Of a DNA stretch of 34,523 bases, positions 25,327-34,523 are shown one piece after another. Position numbers and translations under genes: made by a program. Each line of letters opens with the position of its first letter. The stretch's first letter is position 1. This stretch comes from an uncultured Sphingosinicella sp. (GTDB lineage Bacteria; Pseudomonadota; Alphaproteobacteria; Sphingomonadales; Sphingomonadaceae), in assembly GCA_946886275.1 (NCBI GenBank), contig CAMPIH010000005.1, forward strand, positions 1 to 34,523, in the 5' to 3' direction. The notes beneath the pieces are model-generated. The model was not told the origin of the DNA, searched no databases, and saw only the letters and a list, made by a program, of their open reading frames with translations.

Positions 25327-27234
25327 ATGGCCAAGGTGACGAGGAGCCGGTTCGCCGTTCTGCTGCTGGCTTCGACGGCGGCAATGCCGACGGCGGCCGC
25401 GGCATCCACGCAAAATATCGTCGCTCTCGAAGACGAGCTCAATCTTTCCGGTCTGACGATCGAGGAGCTGGCGCAAATCCCCGTGCGCTCGGCTTCGAAG
25501 CGCGAGGAACCCCTCAGCGAGGTGCCGACGGCGTTGTTCGTGATTACCGGTGACGAGATCGTCGCCAGTGCCGCCAATTCCCTTCCCGAAGCGCTCCGAC
25601 TGGCACCCAATCTTCAGCTCCAGCAGGTCGACGCCCGGCAATATGCGATCAGCGCCCGAGGCTTCAACGGGGTCGAATCGTCGAACAAGCTTCTCGTGCT
25701 GATCGACGGCCGATCGATCTATTCGCCCCTCGCCTCCACCGTCTTCTGGGAGCTCCACAATCGGCCGATCGAGGAAATCGCCCAGATCGAGGTCATCAGC
25801 GGCCCGGGCGGCACCCTCTACGGGCCCAACGCCGTGAACGGCGTCGTCAACCTCATCACGTATGACGCTCGGGAGACGGTTGGAGGGATGGTCCGAGCGA
25901 CGATCGGCGACCGGGAACGGACGGTCGCGGCGCGTTACGGGGCACCGATAGGCACCGATGGAGCGCTGCGCGTCTACGGCCAATATTATCACCGGGAAGA
26001 CCTTCCTGCCGGCGCCGGCGCCGACAGGGCGGACCGCTTCCGCGGCTGGCAGGCCGGATTCCGCTCCGACTTCGGCGAGTCGAATTCGCACTTCACTTTT
26101 CAGGGCGACATTTTCGACAGCGACACCGGCGGATTGAGCGGCGACGGCGATCGCGGGCACAATCTCCTCGCCCGCTGGACGAGGCAAACGGGCAATGCCT
26201 CGTCATTCAGGGTCCAGGCCTATTATGATTATTTCCAGCGCGACTTCATTCGGGTCCACGATTCGCTCCAGACCTTCGATCTGGAGACACAATATAACCG
26301 GACCGAAGGCGTCCACGAGTTGGTCGCCGGCGCTGGCCTTCGCACGACTCGCGACGAATTCATCAATAATCTGAACGCCTTCCAGCTTGTACCCACGCGC
26401 CGTCGGCTATGGGTCTACAATGCGTTCGTCCAGGATCGGATCACGCTTTCCCCCGATCTGTCGCTGACCGTCGGGCTCAAGGCCGAGCAGACCAGCTTCA
26501 CCGGCGTCGAGCTTCTTCCCAACATCCGGGCCGCATGGCATCCGGCCGACGAGACCCTGTTGTGGGCAGCGGTATCGCGCGCGGTGCGCACGCCGTCACG
26601 GATCGACCGGCAGCTTGCGGCGCTGCCGCTTCTGGCCCCGGCCGACGAGTTCGATTCCGAAAAGCTGATCGCGTTCGAAGCCGGCTATCGCGGCCAGCCG
26701 ACTGGACGGACCTCGCTCTCCGTCTCTTTGTTCTACAATCTCTATGAGGATATTCGGACCACCGAGTTCATCGGCAACCCCCTCCCGATCCAGTTGCGCA
26801 ACGGCCTCGAGGGCCACAGCTACGGGCTCGAAGCCTGGAGCAGCACGCAAGTCACGCCTTGGTGGCGGTTCAACCTCGGCCTGGCCACCGTCTGGAAGCG
26901 GTTCGAGATCGCGGCCGGGCGGACCGACCTCTCCGGATTTGCTTCGCTTGGCAGCGATCCCGATTACCAGCTGCTCGCTCGCTCGCAGATGAACTTCACT
27001 GACCGGCTCCAATTGAACGCCGGGATGCGCTGGATCGGCGATCTCGAGCCGCAACCGGGGATCGGCAGCTATGTCGAAGCGGACGCACGTCTCTCCTATC
27101 GGCTCAGCGAAGCGGTCGAGCTTTATGTCGCCGGTCAGAACCTGCTCCATCAGCGGCATCTCGAGAGCGCGGACAGAGCGCGCGGTCAGGCCATCGAACG
27201 AAGCCTCTACGCCGGCACGAGGCTGAGATTCTGA
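25327..27234 (+). CDS. TonB-dependent outer-membrane receptor linked to YfiR and a sensor kinase
   Basis: A 635-residue outer-membrane beta-barrel with a signal peptide (about 1-27), a plug domain at about 45-175 (SGLTIEELAQIPVRSASKREEPLSEVPTALFVITGDEI; RGFNGVESSNKLLVLIDGRSIY; GPGGTLYGPNAVNGVVNLIT) and a barrel ending in the C-terminal Phe of RLRF. It belongs to the shorter receptor subtype that I recall beside YfiR/DUF4154 proteins rather than the iron-siderophore type; the ligand is unknown. The N-terminal LTIEELAQIPV may be the TonB-box region, but this is uncertain. Its stop overlaps the probable start of the YfiR gene by 4 bp, so the receptor is translationally coupled to a periplasmic signalling partner. 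Confidence 0.9.
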   Translation: MAKVTRSRFAVLLLASTAAMPTAAAASTQNIVALEDELNLSGLTIEELAQIPVRSASKREEPLSEVPTALFVITGDEIVASAANSLPEALRLAPNLQLQQVDARQYAISARGFNGVESSNKLLVLIDGRSIYSPLASTVFWELHNRPIEEIAQIEVISGPGGTLYGPNAVNGVVNLITYDARETVGGMVRATIGDRERTVAARYGAPIGTDGALRVYGQYYHREDLPAGAGADRADRFRGWQAGFRSDFGESNSHFTFQGDIFDSDTGGLSGDGDRGHNLLARWTRQTGNASSFRVQAYYDYFQRDFIRVHDSLQTFDLETQYNRTEGVHELVAGAGLRTTRDEFINNLNAFQLVPTRRRLWVYNAFVQDRITLSPDLSLTVGLKAEQTSFTGVELLPNIRAAWHPADETLLWAAVSRAVRTPSRIDRQLAALPLLAPADEFDSEKLIAFEAGYRGQPTGRTSLSVSLFYNLYEDIRTTEFIGNPLPIQLRNGLEGHSYGLEAWSSTQVTPWWRFNLGLATVWKRFEIAAGRTDLSGFASLGSDPDYQLLARSQMNFTDRLQLNAGMRWIGDLEPQPGIGSYVEADARLSYRLSEAVELYVAGQNLLHQRHLESADRARGQAIERSLYAGTRLRF

Positions 27235-27785
27235 CCCGCCGATCGCCTTTCGCGGCGCTTCTGCGCCTCTGCCTTGCAGCGACCTTGGCGGTCTCGGCGG
27301 GATCGGCCGGAGCTCAGCCGACCGAACGGGCCGTCAAGGCAGCCTTCATCCCCAAATTCGCCCGCTACGTGGAATGGCCGGCGGCAGCGATGCCGGGCCC
27401 GCGCCAGCCATTGGTCCTTTGCGTAATCGGCCGGGATCCCTTCGGCCCTTTGCTCGACCAGGCGGCTGGGAACGAGACGGTCGGCGGCCGCGGCATCGTC
27501 CTTCGCCGACTGCCCTCCGCCGAGGCCGCTTCCGGCTGCCACTTCGCCTATGTCCAGGGCGAAACCGGCGCCGACACCCCCCGCTCTCTGCTCGCGCTGC
27601 GCGGGCAGCCCACCTTGACCATCACCGACGGCCGCGCCGGTCCGCAACGCGGAATGATCCATTTCACCATTTCGGATGGCCGGGTCCGCTTCTTCATCGA
27701 CGAAGCGGCGGCGGCTCAGCGCGGGCTCGTGATCAGCTCGAGGCTTCTCGCGCTCGCGCTCGGCGTCCGGCAGCGACGTTCATGA
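27231..27785 (+). CDS. YfiR (DUF4154) family periplasmic signalling protein
   Basis: Known YfiR proteins are periplasmic repressors that bind the CHASE8 domain of the cyclase YfiN. This 184-residue version has the family features TERAVKAAFIPKFARYVEWP, LCVIGRDPFGPLL, GCHFAYV, TITDG and MIHFTISDGRVRFFIDEAAAAQRGLVISSRLLALA. No ATG or GTG start fits a signal peptide. The CTG at 27231, overlapping the receptor stop as CTGA, begins a complete one: TRRSPFAALLRLCLAATLAVSAGS then AQP. GAGG at 27219-27222 sits 8 bp before it. A TTG at 27285 or an ATT at 27228 are alternatives; TTG would truncate the signal. The stop overlaps the kinase start (ATGA). Confidence 0.85.
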   Translation: MTRRSPFAALLRLCLAATLAVSAGSAGAQPTERAVKAAFIPKFARYVEWPAAAMPGPRQPLVLCVIGRDPFGPLLDQAAGNETVGGRGIVLRRLPSAEAASGCHFAYVQGETGADTPRSLLALRGQPTLTITDGRAGPQRGMIHFTISDGRVRFFIDEAAAAQRGLVISSRLLALALGVRQRRS

Positions 27786-29509
27786 AGCTTCTCGCCAAGC
27801 TTCCGGAGCGATGGAGCAACGCGCCGCTGGCGATCGTCGGAGCGGTCGCCCTGCTCCTGCTCGCGGGGATCGGCGTCATCATCCAGAACGAGGCCGCCTA
27901 TCGCGAGCTCCAGGCGCAGCAGATCCGGGTCCAGGCCGAGATCCTTTCCGCCAGCGTCACCGCCGCGCTCGATTTCGGCGACAGCGCTGTCGCTCAGGAA
28001 GCGGTCGACGCCATCCGGGTGAACCGAGAGATTCGCACCGTCGGCGTGTTCGACTCGAGCGGCGCATTGATGGCCGGCTATGGCCGAGACGGCGCCACCC
28101 CTCCGCGAACCGCGCAGGGCCCCTATCTCGGCGTCGGCTCCGCGGTCACCTCCACCGTTCCGGTGATCAGCCGCGGCGAATCGATCGGGTCGGTCTATCT
28201 CGCCGCCGATCCGGAGCCGCTGTCGAGGCGCCTGTCGCGATATGTCGTGATCGCCCTGATGGTGTCGCTCGCCTCCCTCGTCGTCGCCGTCCTCGGCCTT
28301 ACCCAGAATGCGCTTCGGCGGGTGAACCGCCAGCTGGCCGAGCGCGCCGACGCCCTCGCCCGGATCAACGACGAGCTGAAGATTCAGGTCAGCGAACGAA
28401 CCAAGGCGGAAGACCAGCTGCGCCAGGCGCACAAGATGCAGGCGCTCGGCCAGCTCACGGGCGGCATCGCTCATGATTTCAACAATCTGCTGACGGTGAT
28501 CCAGGGCTCCGCCGACATGCTGAGACGGCCCGAGCTCAAGGATGAGAAACGGCTCCGCTTCGCCGAAGCCATCGTCCAGGCTTCCTCGCGGGCCGCGGCG
28601 CTGACGGGCCAGCTGCTGGCCTTCGCAAGGCGCCAGCCGCTTCGGCCCGAAGTGATCGACGTCAATGCGCTCGTTCGGGGCATGACCGATCTGCTCGATC
28701 GCACGCTCGGCGAGAGGATCAGCGTCCGAACCGAGCTTGCCGAAGCCGTGTGCACCGTGGAAGCGGACCGGGCCCAGCTGGAATCGGCGCTTCTCAATGT
28801 CGCGGTCAATGCGCGGGACGCCATGCCCGACGGGGGCAGCCTGACCATCTCGACCTCCTCGCAGACCGACGCGGACCTTGGTCCGTGCGTCGCGATCGCG
28901 ATCGCGGACACCGGCAGCGGCATGGACGAGGATACTCTGGCGCGGGCGATCGAGCCTTTTTTCACGACCAAGGCGACCGGCAAGGGAACCGGGCTCGGGC
29001 TCAGCCAGGTCTATGGCTTCGCCACTCAGTCCGGCGGGGACGTGCGGATCGAAAGCGACCTGAACGAAGGCACCCGGGTCTGCCTGCTCCTGCCCTGTAG
29101 CGGCCTGTCGGGCGGGATCGAGGAATCGCGGGACGGCGCCCTCGATCTGCCCAAGCGAACCGGAAGGATCCTGCTTGTCGAGGACAATGAGGAGGTAGGC
29201 GAGTTCGCGGAGAATCTGCTCGTCGAGCTCGGCCACGATGTGGCCCGGGTGAAGAGTGGCGAAGAGGCCCTGCGGCTGGCCGGAAGCCGTCGCTTTGACC
29301 TCGTCTTTTCCGACGTGGTCATGCCGGGGATCAGCGGTCTCGAGCTCGCCGAACGGCTCAAAGAGAGCCAGCCCAGCCTGCCGGTCGTCCTGACCACAGG
29401 CTATAGCGACGAGATAAGCAAATCCGGAACCGGCGGCCGGCCCGTGGTCCTCAAGCCCTACGGCCTGGAAACGCTGGCGGCGGCGATCGACCAGGCGCTG
29501 CCGAAATAA
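27782..29509 (+). CDS. CHASE8 hybrid sensor histidine kinase with receiver domain
   Basis: A 575-residue inner-membrane kinase. Membrane segment 1 is at about 16-34, a periplasmic CHASE8-like domain at 37-150 (AEILSASVTAALDFGDSAVAQEAVDAIRVNREIRTVGVFDSSG), segment 2 at about 154-175, then a coiled linker. HisKA His231 lies in HDFNN. The HATPase has Asn343, G1 DTGSG (376-380) and G2 GKGTGLGLS. The C-terminal receiver has Glu467/Asp468, phospho-acceptor Asp511 in FSDVVMPG, Thr539 and Lys558. All catalytic residues are present. CHASE8 is the domain YfiR binds in YfiN, so YfiR probably gates this kinase. There is no output domain, so a separate Hpt and regulator must act downstream. Confidence 0.92.
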   Translation: MKLLAKLPERWSNAPLAIVGAVALLLLAGIGVIIQNEAAYRELQAQQIRVQAEILSASVTAALDFGDSAVAQEAVDAIRVNREIRTVGVFDSSGALMAGYGRDGATPPRTAQGPYLGVGSAVTSTVPVISRGESIGSVYLAADPEPLSRRLSRYVVIALMVSLASLVVAVLGLTQNALRRVNRQLAERADALARINDELKIQVSERTKAEDQLRQAHKMQALGQLTGGIAHDFNNLLTVIQGSADMLRRPELKDEKRLRFAEAIVQASSRAAALTGQLLAFARRQPLRPEVIDVNALVRGMTDLLDRTLGERISVRTELAEAVCTVEADRAQLESALLNVAVNARDAMPDGGSLTISTSSQTDADLGPCVAIAIADTGSGMDEDTLARAIEPFFTTKATGKGTGLGLSQVYGFATQSGGDVRIESDLNEGTRVCLLLPCSGLSGGIEESRDGALDLPKRTGRILLVEDNEEVGEFAENLLVELGHDVARVKSGEEALRLAGSRRFDLVFSDVVMPGISGLELAERLKESQPSLPVVLTTGYSDEISKSGTGGRPVVLKPYGLETLAAAIDQALPK

Positions 29510-29526
29510 GCCAGCGCGCTCAAGGG

Positions 29527-29545
29527 CGCTTCCCGTGCGGAAGCG
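29527..29545. terminator. Possible terminator hairpin after the kinase gene
   Basis: CGCTTCC (29527-29533) pairs with GGAAGCG (29539-29545) around a 5-base loop, 18 bp after the hybrid kinase stop. Neither strand has a T-tract directly behind the stem, so it is at best a weak or Rho-assisted terminator for the kinase operon or the leftward tRNAs. The rest of 29510-29901 holds the two tRNA genes and no other gene I can support. Confidence 0.35.
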
Positions 29546-29572
29546 ACCTCGGTCCCTGCCCGGCTTTTCTCG

Positions 29573-29652
<80 letters not shown>

Positions 29653-29742
29653 ACTTGGCGACGGCATTGGCGGGCCTGCCCGCCTTTGGCAATTCAACAT
29701 TTCGCCGGCTTGCCAGCTTTGGCTCCATGAGAAGCCGAAGGC

Positions 29743-29817
29743 TGGTGGGCCCGGAGGGATTCGAACCCCCAACCTAGCCGTTATGAGCGGCCGGCTCTAC
29801 CGTTGAGCTACAGGCCC
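29743..29817 (-). tRNA. tRNA with CAT anticodon (probably Ile2; elongator Met possible)
   Basis: The minus strand gives acceptor GGGCCTG paired with CGGGCCC (one T-G wobble), discriminator A, encoded CCA, D arm GCTCAACGGTAGAGC, anticodon stem GGCCG/CGGCT with loop CTCATAA (anticodon CAT), and T arm with GGTTCGAATCC. It is not an initiator tRNA: position 1-72 is a Watson-Crick pair and the anticodon stem lacks the three G-C pairs. The acceptor stem and GGCCC-ACCA end resemble the lysidine-modified isoleucine tRNA more than elongator methionine tRNA. The charging identity is therefore an inference. Confidence 0.88.
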
Positions 29818-29901
29818 TGCCCCGAAGCCCGTGATCGATAGCCGAGCATGAACGCCGAAGCCAGTAGCAGGACGCGCAATGTGGCGGCCGGCAAGGCGGA
29901 A

Positions 29902-31527
<1,626 letters not shown>

Positions 31528-31637
31528 CTGTGGCCCCTGGCTAAGTCATTCTCTTGCCTGCAGAGGTAGCTCTCGCTTCAGGACCGCGGAAGGACCATTT
31601 CCGGCGCGTCACAAAGTGGGACGTGCCGAATCCGGAC

Positions 31638-31669
31638 AAAAAAGGGGCGCCGATCTGCATCGGCGCCCC
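31638..31669 (-). terminator. Strong intrinsic terminator of the repeat-protein genes
   Basis: On the minus strand an 11-bp perfect stem (GGGGCGCCGAT with ATCGGCGCCCC, loop GCAG) is followed at once by six T residues (complement of 31638-31643). It lies 23 bp past the stop codon of the 31692-33011 gene. This is a textbook Rho-independent terminator ending the leftward transcript and insulating the kinase-like gene downstream. Confidence 0.95.
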
Positions 31670-31691
31670 AATCTTGATTACGGAATCAGGC

Positions 31692-33011
31692 TCAGCCGGC
31701 CGATCGGCCAAGCCACAGGAGCCAGTAATTGGCGAGCGGCGCACGGGTCCCCGTGACGGCGCGGAGGGCGGTCTCCGCCTCGGCCCGCTGTCCGGCGAGC
31801 GCAAGCGCGATGCCGAGCCGCAAATTCACCAGATCGGCATTTTCTCCGCCCTTCTGCTGAGCGGCGCGATAGAGCGCCGCCGCATCCGCATAGCGGCCGT
31901 AGCCGAGGAAATTATCGCCGGCGATCCGGGCGTCGCGCCCCGACGACGCCGCCAGGGCACGAGTCCGGGAAGCGTCGAGCCCCGCCCGATCGTCCGCCAG
32001 TCGGCTGTTGATCGAGCCGGACAGCGCCTGCACCGTCGTGTCGCCGGAACGAAGCAGACCGCGGCCGACGCCCTGATCGAGCACCGTTTTCGCCTCGCCG
32101 AGCAGGCCGGCCCTGAGCAGCTTGTCGGCGAAGTCGATATAGTCCGCATCGCGGCTGAACGCGCCGGCCGCGAACATCAGGCGACGTATGTCGATAGCCA
32201 GGTCGGCGTTGTTGCCGCTCTCCTGGCGGTACGTTGCCAGCATCGTCCCCCAATTTTCCTGGGTCGGGTAATGGGTGAGGAGTGCATTGCTGAGCTGAGC
32301 CGTCGCCTCCGCCGAGCGAACCTGCCGAGCGACGGCGAGAGCCCGCTGATAATGGTCTTCCGATGCCCTCTGTCCGCTCGCCTCGCCAGCCTGGATCAGG
32401 CGCTGATAGAGTGCCAGCGCCTCGTCATATTTGTTGAGCCGGATCTTCACTTCCGCGAGCTGGCGAATGCGCTCGGCGTCGGTCGCATCGATCTCCAGAT
32501 AGCGGGTCAGGGCCTGCTCCGCGACCGGCCAGTTCTGGGCATTGATCGCGAAACCGGCCTGGGCACCGACGAGAGTGCGCAAATTTTCGGCGGGCGCTCC
32601 GCCGCTGGCGAGCATCGCGTCGACCCCCTGGGAGCGGAGCTGCTCGTTGCTGGTCCCCTGGCCGATCCGGAACTGGAAGTTGCCGACCATGAACTTCGCG
32701 TCGGGACCGGTCGCGGCCGCCTGCGCGGCAGGAAGCGCTGCCGCCGCCGCCGCCCAATCCTGAGCGGTCACCGCGGCCTGAAGAGGCAGAATCGCAGCGC
32801 GTTCCGCCTCGCTCACCTGGGGTCCCTGCGGCTGCTCCGCCTGCTGGCGTCCGCGGCGTCGCCGATCCTGACGCTCTCCGCGCTGGCCCTCCATGGCCTC
32901 CTGTTCCGCCTGCGCCCCTGCCGAGCCATATTGCGCGGCAGCAGGCACCGGAGCCAGCGCGGCTCCACCCAGCAGCAAGCCGGTGGCCAGAGCGATCTTC
33001 GAAACGTTCAT
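31692..33011 (-). CDS. Secreted alpha-helical repeat (TPR-like) protein, paralogue 1
   Basis: A 439-residue protein with a signal peptide (MNVSKIALATGLLLGGAALAPVPAAAQ) and a low-complexity Gln/Glu/Arg-rich segment (about 33-65). The remainder is helical repeats of TPR/SEL1-like character, for example WPVAEQALTRYLEIDATDAERIRQLAEVKIRLNKYDEALALYQRLI. The last ~60 residues (LYRAAQQKGGENADLVNLRLGIALALAGQRAEAETALRAVTG) closely match those of the next gene upstream. It is probably periplasmic and protein-binding; the role is unknown. The ribosome site AGGAGA precedes the ATG. It is 44 bp downstream of its paralogue, with a 6-bp hairpin (33039-33053) between them, and ends at a strong terminator. Confidence 0.85.
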   Translation of the reverse strand: MNVSKIALATGLLLGGAALAPVPAAAQYGSAGAQAEQEAMEGQRGERQDRRRRGRQQAEQPQGPQVSEAERAAILPLQAAVTAQDWAAAAAALPAAQAAATGPDAKFMVGNFQFRIGQGTSNEQLRSQGVDAMLASGGAPAENLRTLVGAQAGFAINAQNWPVAEQALTRYLEIDATDAERIRQLAEVKIRLNKYDEALALYQRLIQAGEASGQRASEDHYQRALAVARQVRSAEATAQLSNALLTHYPTQENWGTMLATYRQESGNNADLAIDIRRLMFAAGAFSRDADYIDFADKLLRAGLLGEAKTVLDQGVGRGLLRSGDTTVQALSGSINSRLADDRAGLDASRTRALAASSGRDARIAGDNFLGYGRYADAAALYRAAQQKGGENADLVNLRLGIALALAGQRAEAETALRAVTGTRAPLANYWLLWLGRSAG

Positions 33012-33055
33012 TCAGTCTCTCCTGTCCTCGATTTGGGGCCTGGCAGAGCCAGGGA

Positions 33056-34306
33056 TCAAACGGCTGGTCGAGCCAGCCACACAAGCCAGAATGCGGCGAG
33101 TTCGGCGCGCGGCCCGACGACCGCGCGAAAAGTCGTTTCAGCCTCCGCCCGGCGGCCTGCCAAAGCCAAGGCCATTCCAAGCCGGGAATTGATCAGATTG
33201 GCATCCCCGCCGCCTTTTTGAAGGGCCGCCTGGTAAAGCTCGACCGCGGGCCCAAATTCGCCGAGGCCCAGATGGGCATCGCCGGCGGCCAAGGCGGCGG
33301 CCCCGGTTGCGGCGGCGAGCGCCTCCGTGCGCGACCGCGCCAGAGCGGTTCGCGCCTGCGTCGCCCGCCTGCCGAGCGCGGTCGATTGCTGACGGACGAT
33401 CGGTTCGTTCGAATCGAGCATTCCCCGCGAAACGCCCTCGTCCAGCACGGCCTTGGCTTCGCCGGGCAATTCCGCCTGGGTCAGCGCCTGGACCAGCTCG
33501 AGATAGTCGCGTTCCCCGGTCAGCGCCCGATTGACCCTCATCAGCCGAAGCACGTCGAGCCCCAAAGCGGCATCGCCCTGGGCCAGGCTGCGATAGGAGA
33601 GAAGCGCGTCGCGCCAGTTGATCGGCGTCGGATAGGCCGCCACCAGCGATCGGCCGAATGCAATGGCCTGCGGTGCCAGGCGATTGTCGAAACCCATCGC
33701 CAGCGCCCGGCGATACCAGCTTTCCGGGGCGCGATGGCCGGTGGCCTCCTGGGCGGCCAAAGCGCGTTGCATCAGAGCGACCGCCTGAGGATTCTCGCGG
33801 ATTCGCGACTTGAAATGCGCATAATCGGCAAGGACGACGGCATTGTTGGGCTGGAGCTGAACCATCCGTCCAAGGATCCGGTCGACTCGCTGAAACTCGT
33901 TCGCGGCATAAGCGCGCATCGCCTGGTTCGCGAGCAGCGGCAGCATTTCCGCCGGCAGGATGTGGTTGGAGTCGATCAGCGCATCCACCGCCTGCCCCTG
34001 CATCTGGATGTCCTGACGGGCAAGGCCGATCTGGAGCTGGTAATAAGCAACGCCGTAACGCCCGTCAGAGCTTCGGACCGCTGCGCGGGCGGCCGCCAGC
34101 GCCGAATCCTGCGCCGCCCTGTCGGGGCCGGAAGCGGCAATCTGAAGCGCGAGAAGCGCGACATGCTCTTCGCGGCGGAGATTGAGCGTTCCGGGCGCCT
34201 GAATCCCGGCGGGCTGGGCAGACTGAGCCGCCGCGGGCGAAGGCTGAGAAACAGCGATTCCGCCGATCGAAAGCGACGCGGCCAGCGCCGCCTTACCGAA
34301 TTTCAT
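33056..34306 (-). CDS. Secreted alpha-helical repeat (TPR-like) protein, paralogue 2
   Basis: A 416-residue paralogue of the neighbouring gene: signal peptide MKFGKAALAASLSIGGIAVSQPSPAAAQ, then helical repeats throughout. Shared blocks are PGEAKAVLDEGVSRGMLDSNEPIV (GEAKTVLDQGVGRGLLRSGDTTV in the partner) and LYQAALQKGGGDANLINSRLGMALALAGRRAEAETTFRAVVG. It lacks the basic low-complexity insert. The ATG at 34306 has GGGAGG about 7 bp upstream and begins a clean signal peptide, so I prefer it to the frame opening at 34363. It is probably the first gene of a two-gene unit; no clear promoter is seen in 34307-34523. Confidence 0.85.
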   Translation of the reverse strand: MKFGKAALAASLSIGGIAVSQPSPAAAQSAQPAGIQAPGTLNLRREEHVALLALQIAASGPDRAAQDSALAAARAAVRSSDGRYGVAYYQLQIGLARQDIQMQGQAVDALIDSNHILPAEMLPLLANQAMRAYAANEFQRVDRILGRMVQLQPNNAVVLADYAHFKSRIRENPQAVALMQRALAAQEATGHRAPESWYRRALAMGFDNRLAPQAIAFGRSLVAAYPTPINWRDALLSYRSLAQGDAALGLDVLRLMRVNRALTGERDYLELVQALTQAELPGEAKAVLDEGVSRGMLDSNEPIVRQQSTALGRRATQARTALARSRTEALAAATGAAALAAGDAHLGLGEFGPAVELYQAALQKGGGDANLINSRLGMALALAGRRAEAETTFRAVVGPRAELAAFWLVWLARPAV

Positions 34307-34482
34307 TGAGCCGCCTCCCATTTCAGCCCCCGGGGGGCCGCGCGGCCGGTTATCTACCGCCAACGCCTCGACCTTTCTAGAGGCGCAGCCATGAACCCGG
34401 CTTGAACTGCGGCGAGCCGGAAAATGGCGCCATTTCAGGCCTCAAGTTCCACCTGGCCACGGCAGCGACCATATCGCCTTCT

Positions 34483-34508
34483 CGCGCGCGCGTACGCGTA
34501 CGCGCGCG
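34483..34508. other. Alternating CG/TA palindrome, Z-DNA-prone
   Basis: From 34483 to 34508 the sequence alternates pyrimidine and purine without a break, almost all CG steps. Within it 34485-34508 is a perfect 24-bp palindrome: eight-base (CG)4 arms flank the core TACGCGTA. It lies about 180 bp upstream of the repeat-protein gene in 34307-34523, which otherwise holds no gene I can support. Such tracts can adopt Z-DNA or a cruciform under supercoiling; a role here is unproven. Confidence 0.75.
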
Positions 34509-34523
34509 GGGTGGCGCTCGCCT

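Noticed and set aside
31554..33221. 555-codon plus-strand open frame opposite the repeat-protein gene
   Set aside because: Antisense shadow that crosses an intrinsic terminator and two genes with signal peptides.

Overview
The window is GC-rich DNA from a bacterial chromosome. Gene content and order point to an alphaproteobacterium, most likely a member of the Sphingomonadales (inference). The pointers are the block tpiA, ppiD-like, trpG, lexA, comEC, gltX, gltA; the pair RNase J plus DUF1467; a LexA operator of the alphaproteobacterial GTTC-N7-GTTC type; and a TTAA-N7-TTAA CtrA-type site. I see no phage, insertion sequence, CRISPR array, rRNA gene or origin. No stretch over 300 bases lacks an annotated feature.

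Left part (1-11846): secG and tpiA run leftward. A membrane-anchored SurA/PpiD-like chaperone, a TrpG/PabA glutaminase and lexA run rightward. Between lexA and gltX sits a leftward chain of VOC protein, ComEC, subclass-B3 metallo-beta-lactamase-like enzyme and DUF4242 protein. It is headed by a near-perfect SoxR/MerR-type operator-promoter. gltX and gltA follow and are tightly coupled. The trpE, trpD, trpC, moaC and moeA genes that I recall from this block in relatives are not here.

Middle (11850-19246): a signalling neighbourhood holds DUF3137, a PAS histidine-kinase-like protein with Gln at the phospho-accepting His position, a translationally coupled DUF2336 protein, a membrane protein with a nucleotidyltransferase-like N-terminus, and an Hpt-like protein with Ser at the His position. 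A large membrane coiled-coil protein is encoded divergently. A full CtrA-type site lies before the DUF2336 gene and a degenerate one lies in the divergent region.

Right part (19284-34523): DUF1467 and RNase J, a lone PAS protein, EttA and a secreted M28 peptidase. Next is a tightly coupled receptor, YfiR and CHASE8-kinase-REC operon that looks like a YfiBNR-type relay with a phosphorelay output. Two tRNA genes (Pro-TGG and a CAT tRNA) follow, then a second degenerate kinase whose single chain has the same architecture as the split DUF2336/kinase pair. The window ends with two tandem secreted repeat-protein paralogues closed by a strong intrinsic terminator.

Most interesting: the DUF2336/pseudo-kinase set with complementary losses and CtrA-type sites; the SoxR-like operator heading a comEC operon; the receptor-YfiR-CHASE8 kinase operon with a probable CTG start for YfiR; and the triple LexA half-site overlapping the lexA promoter.
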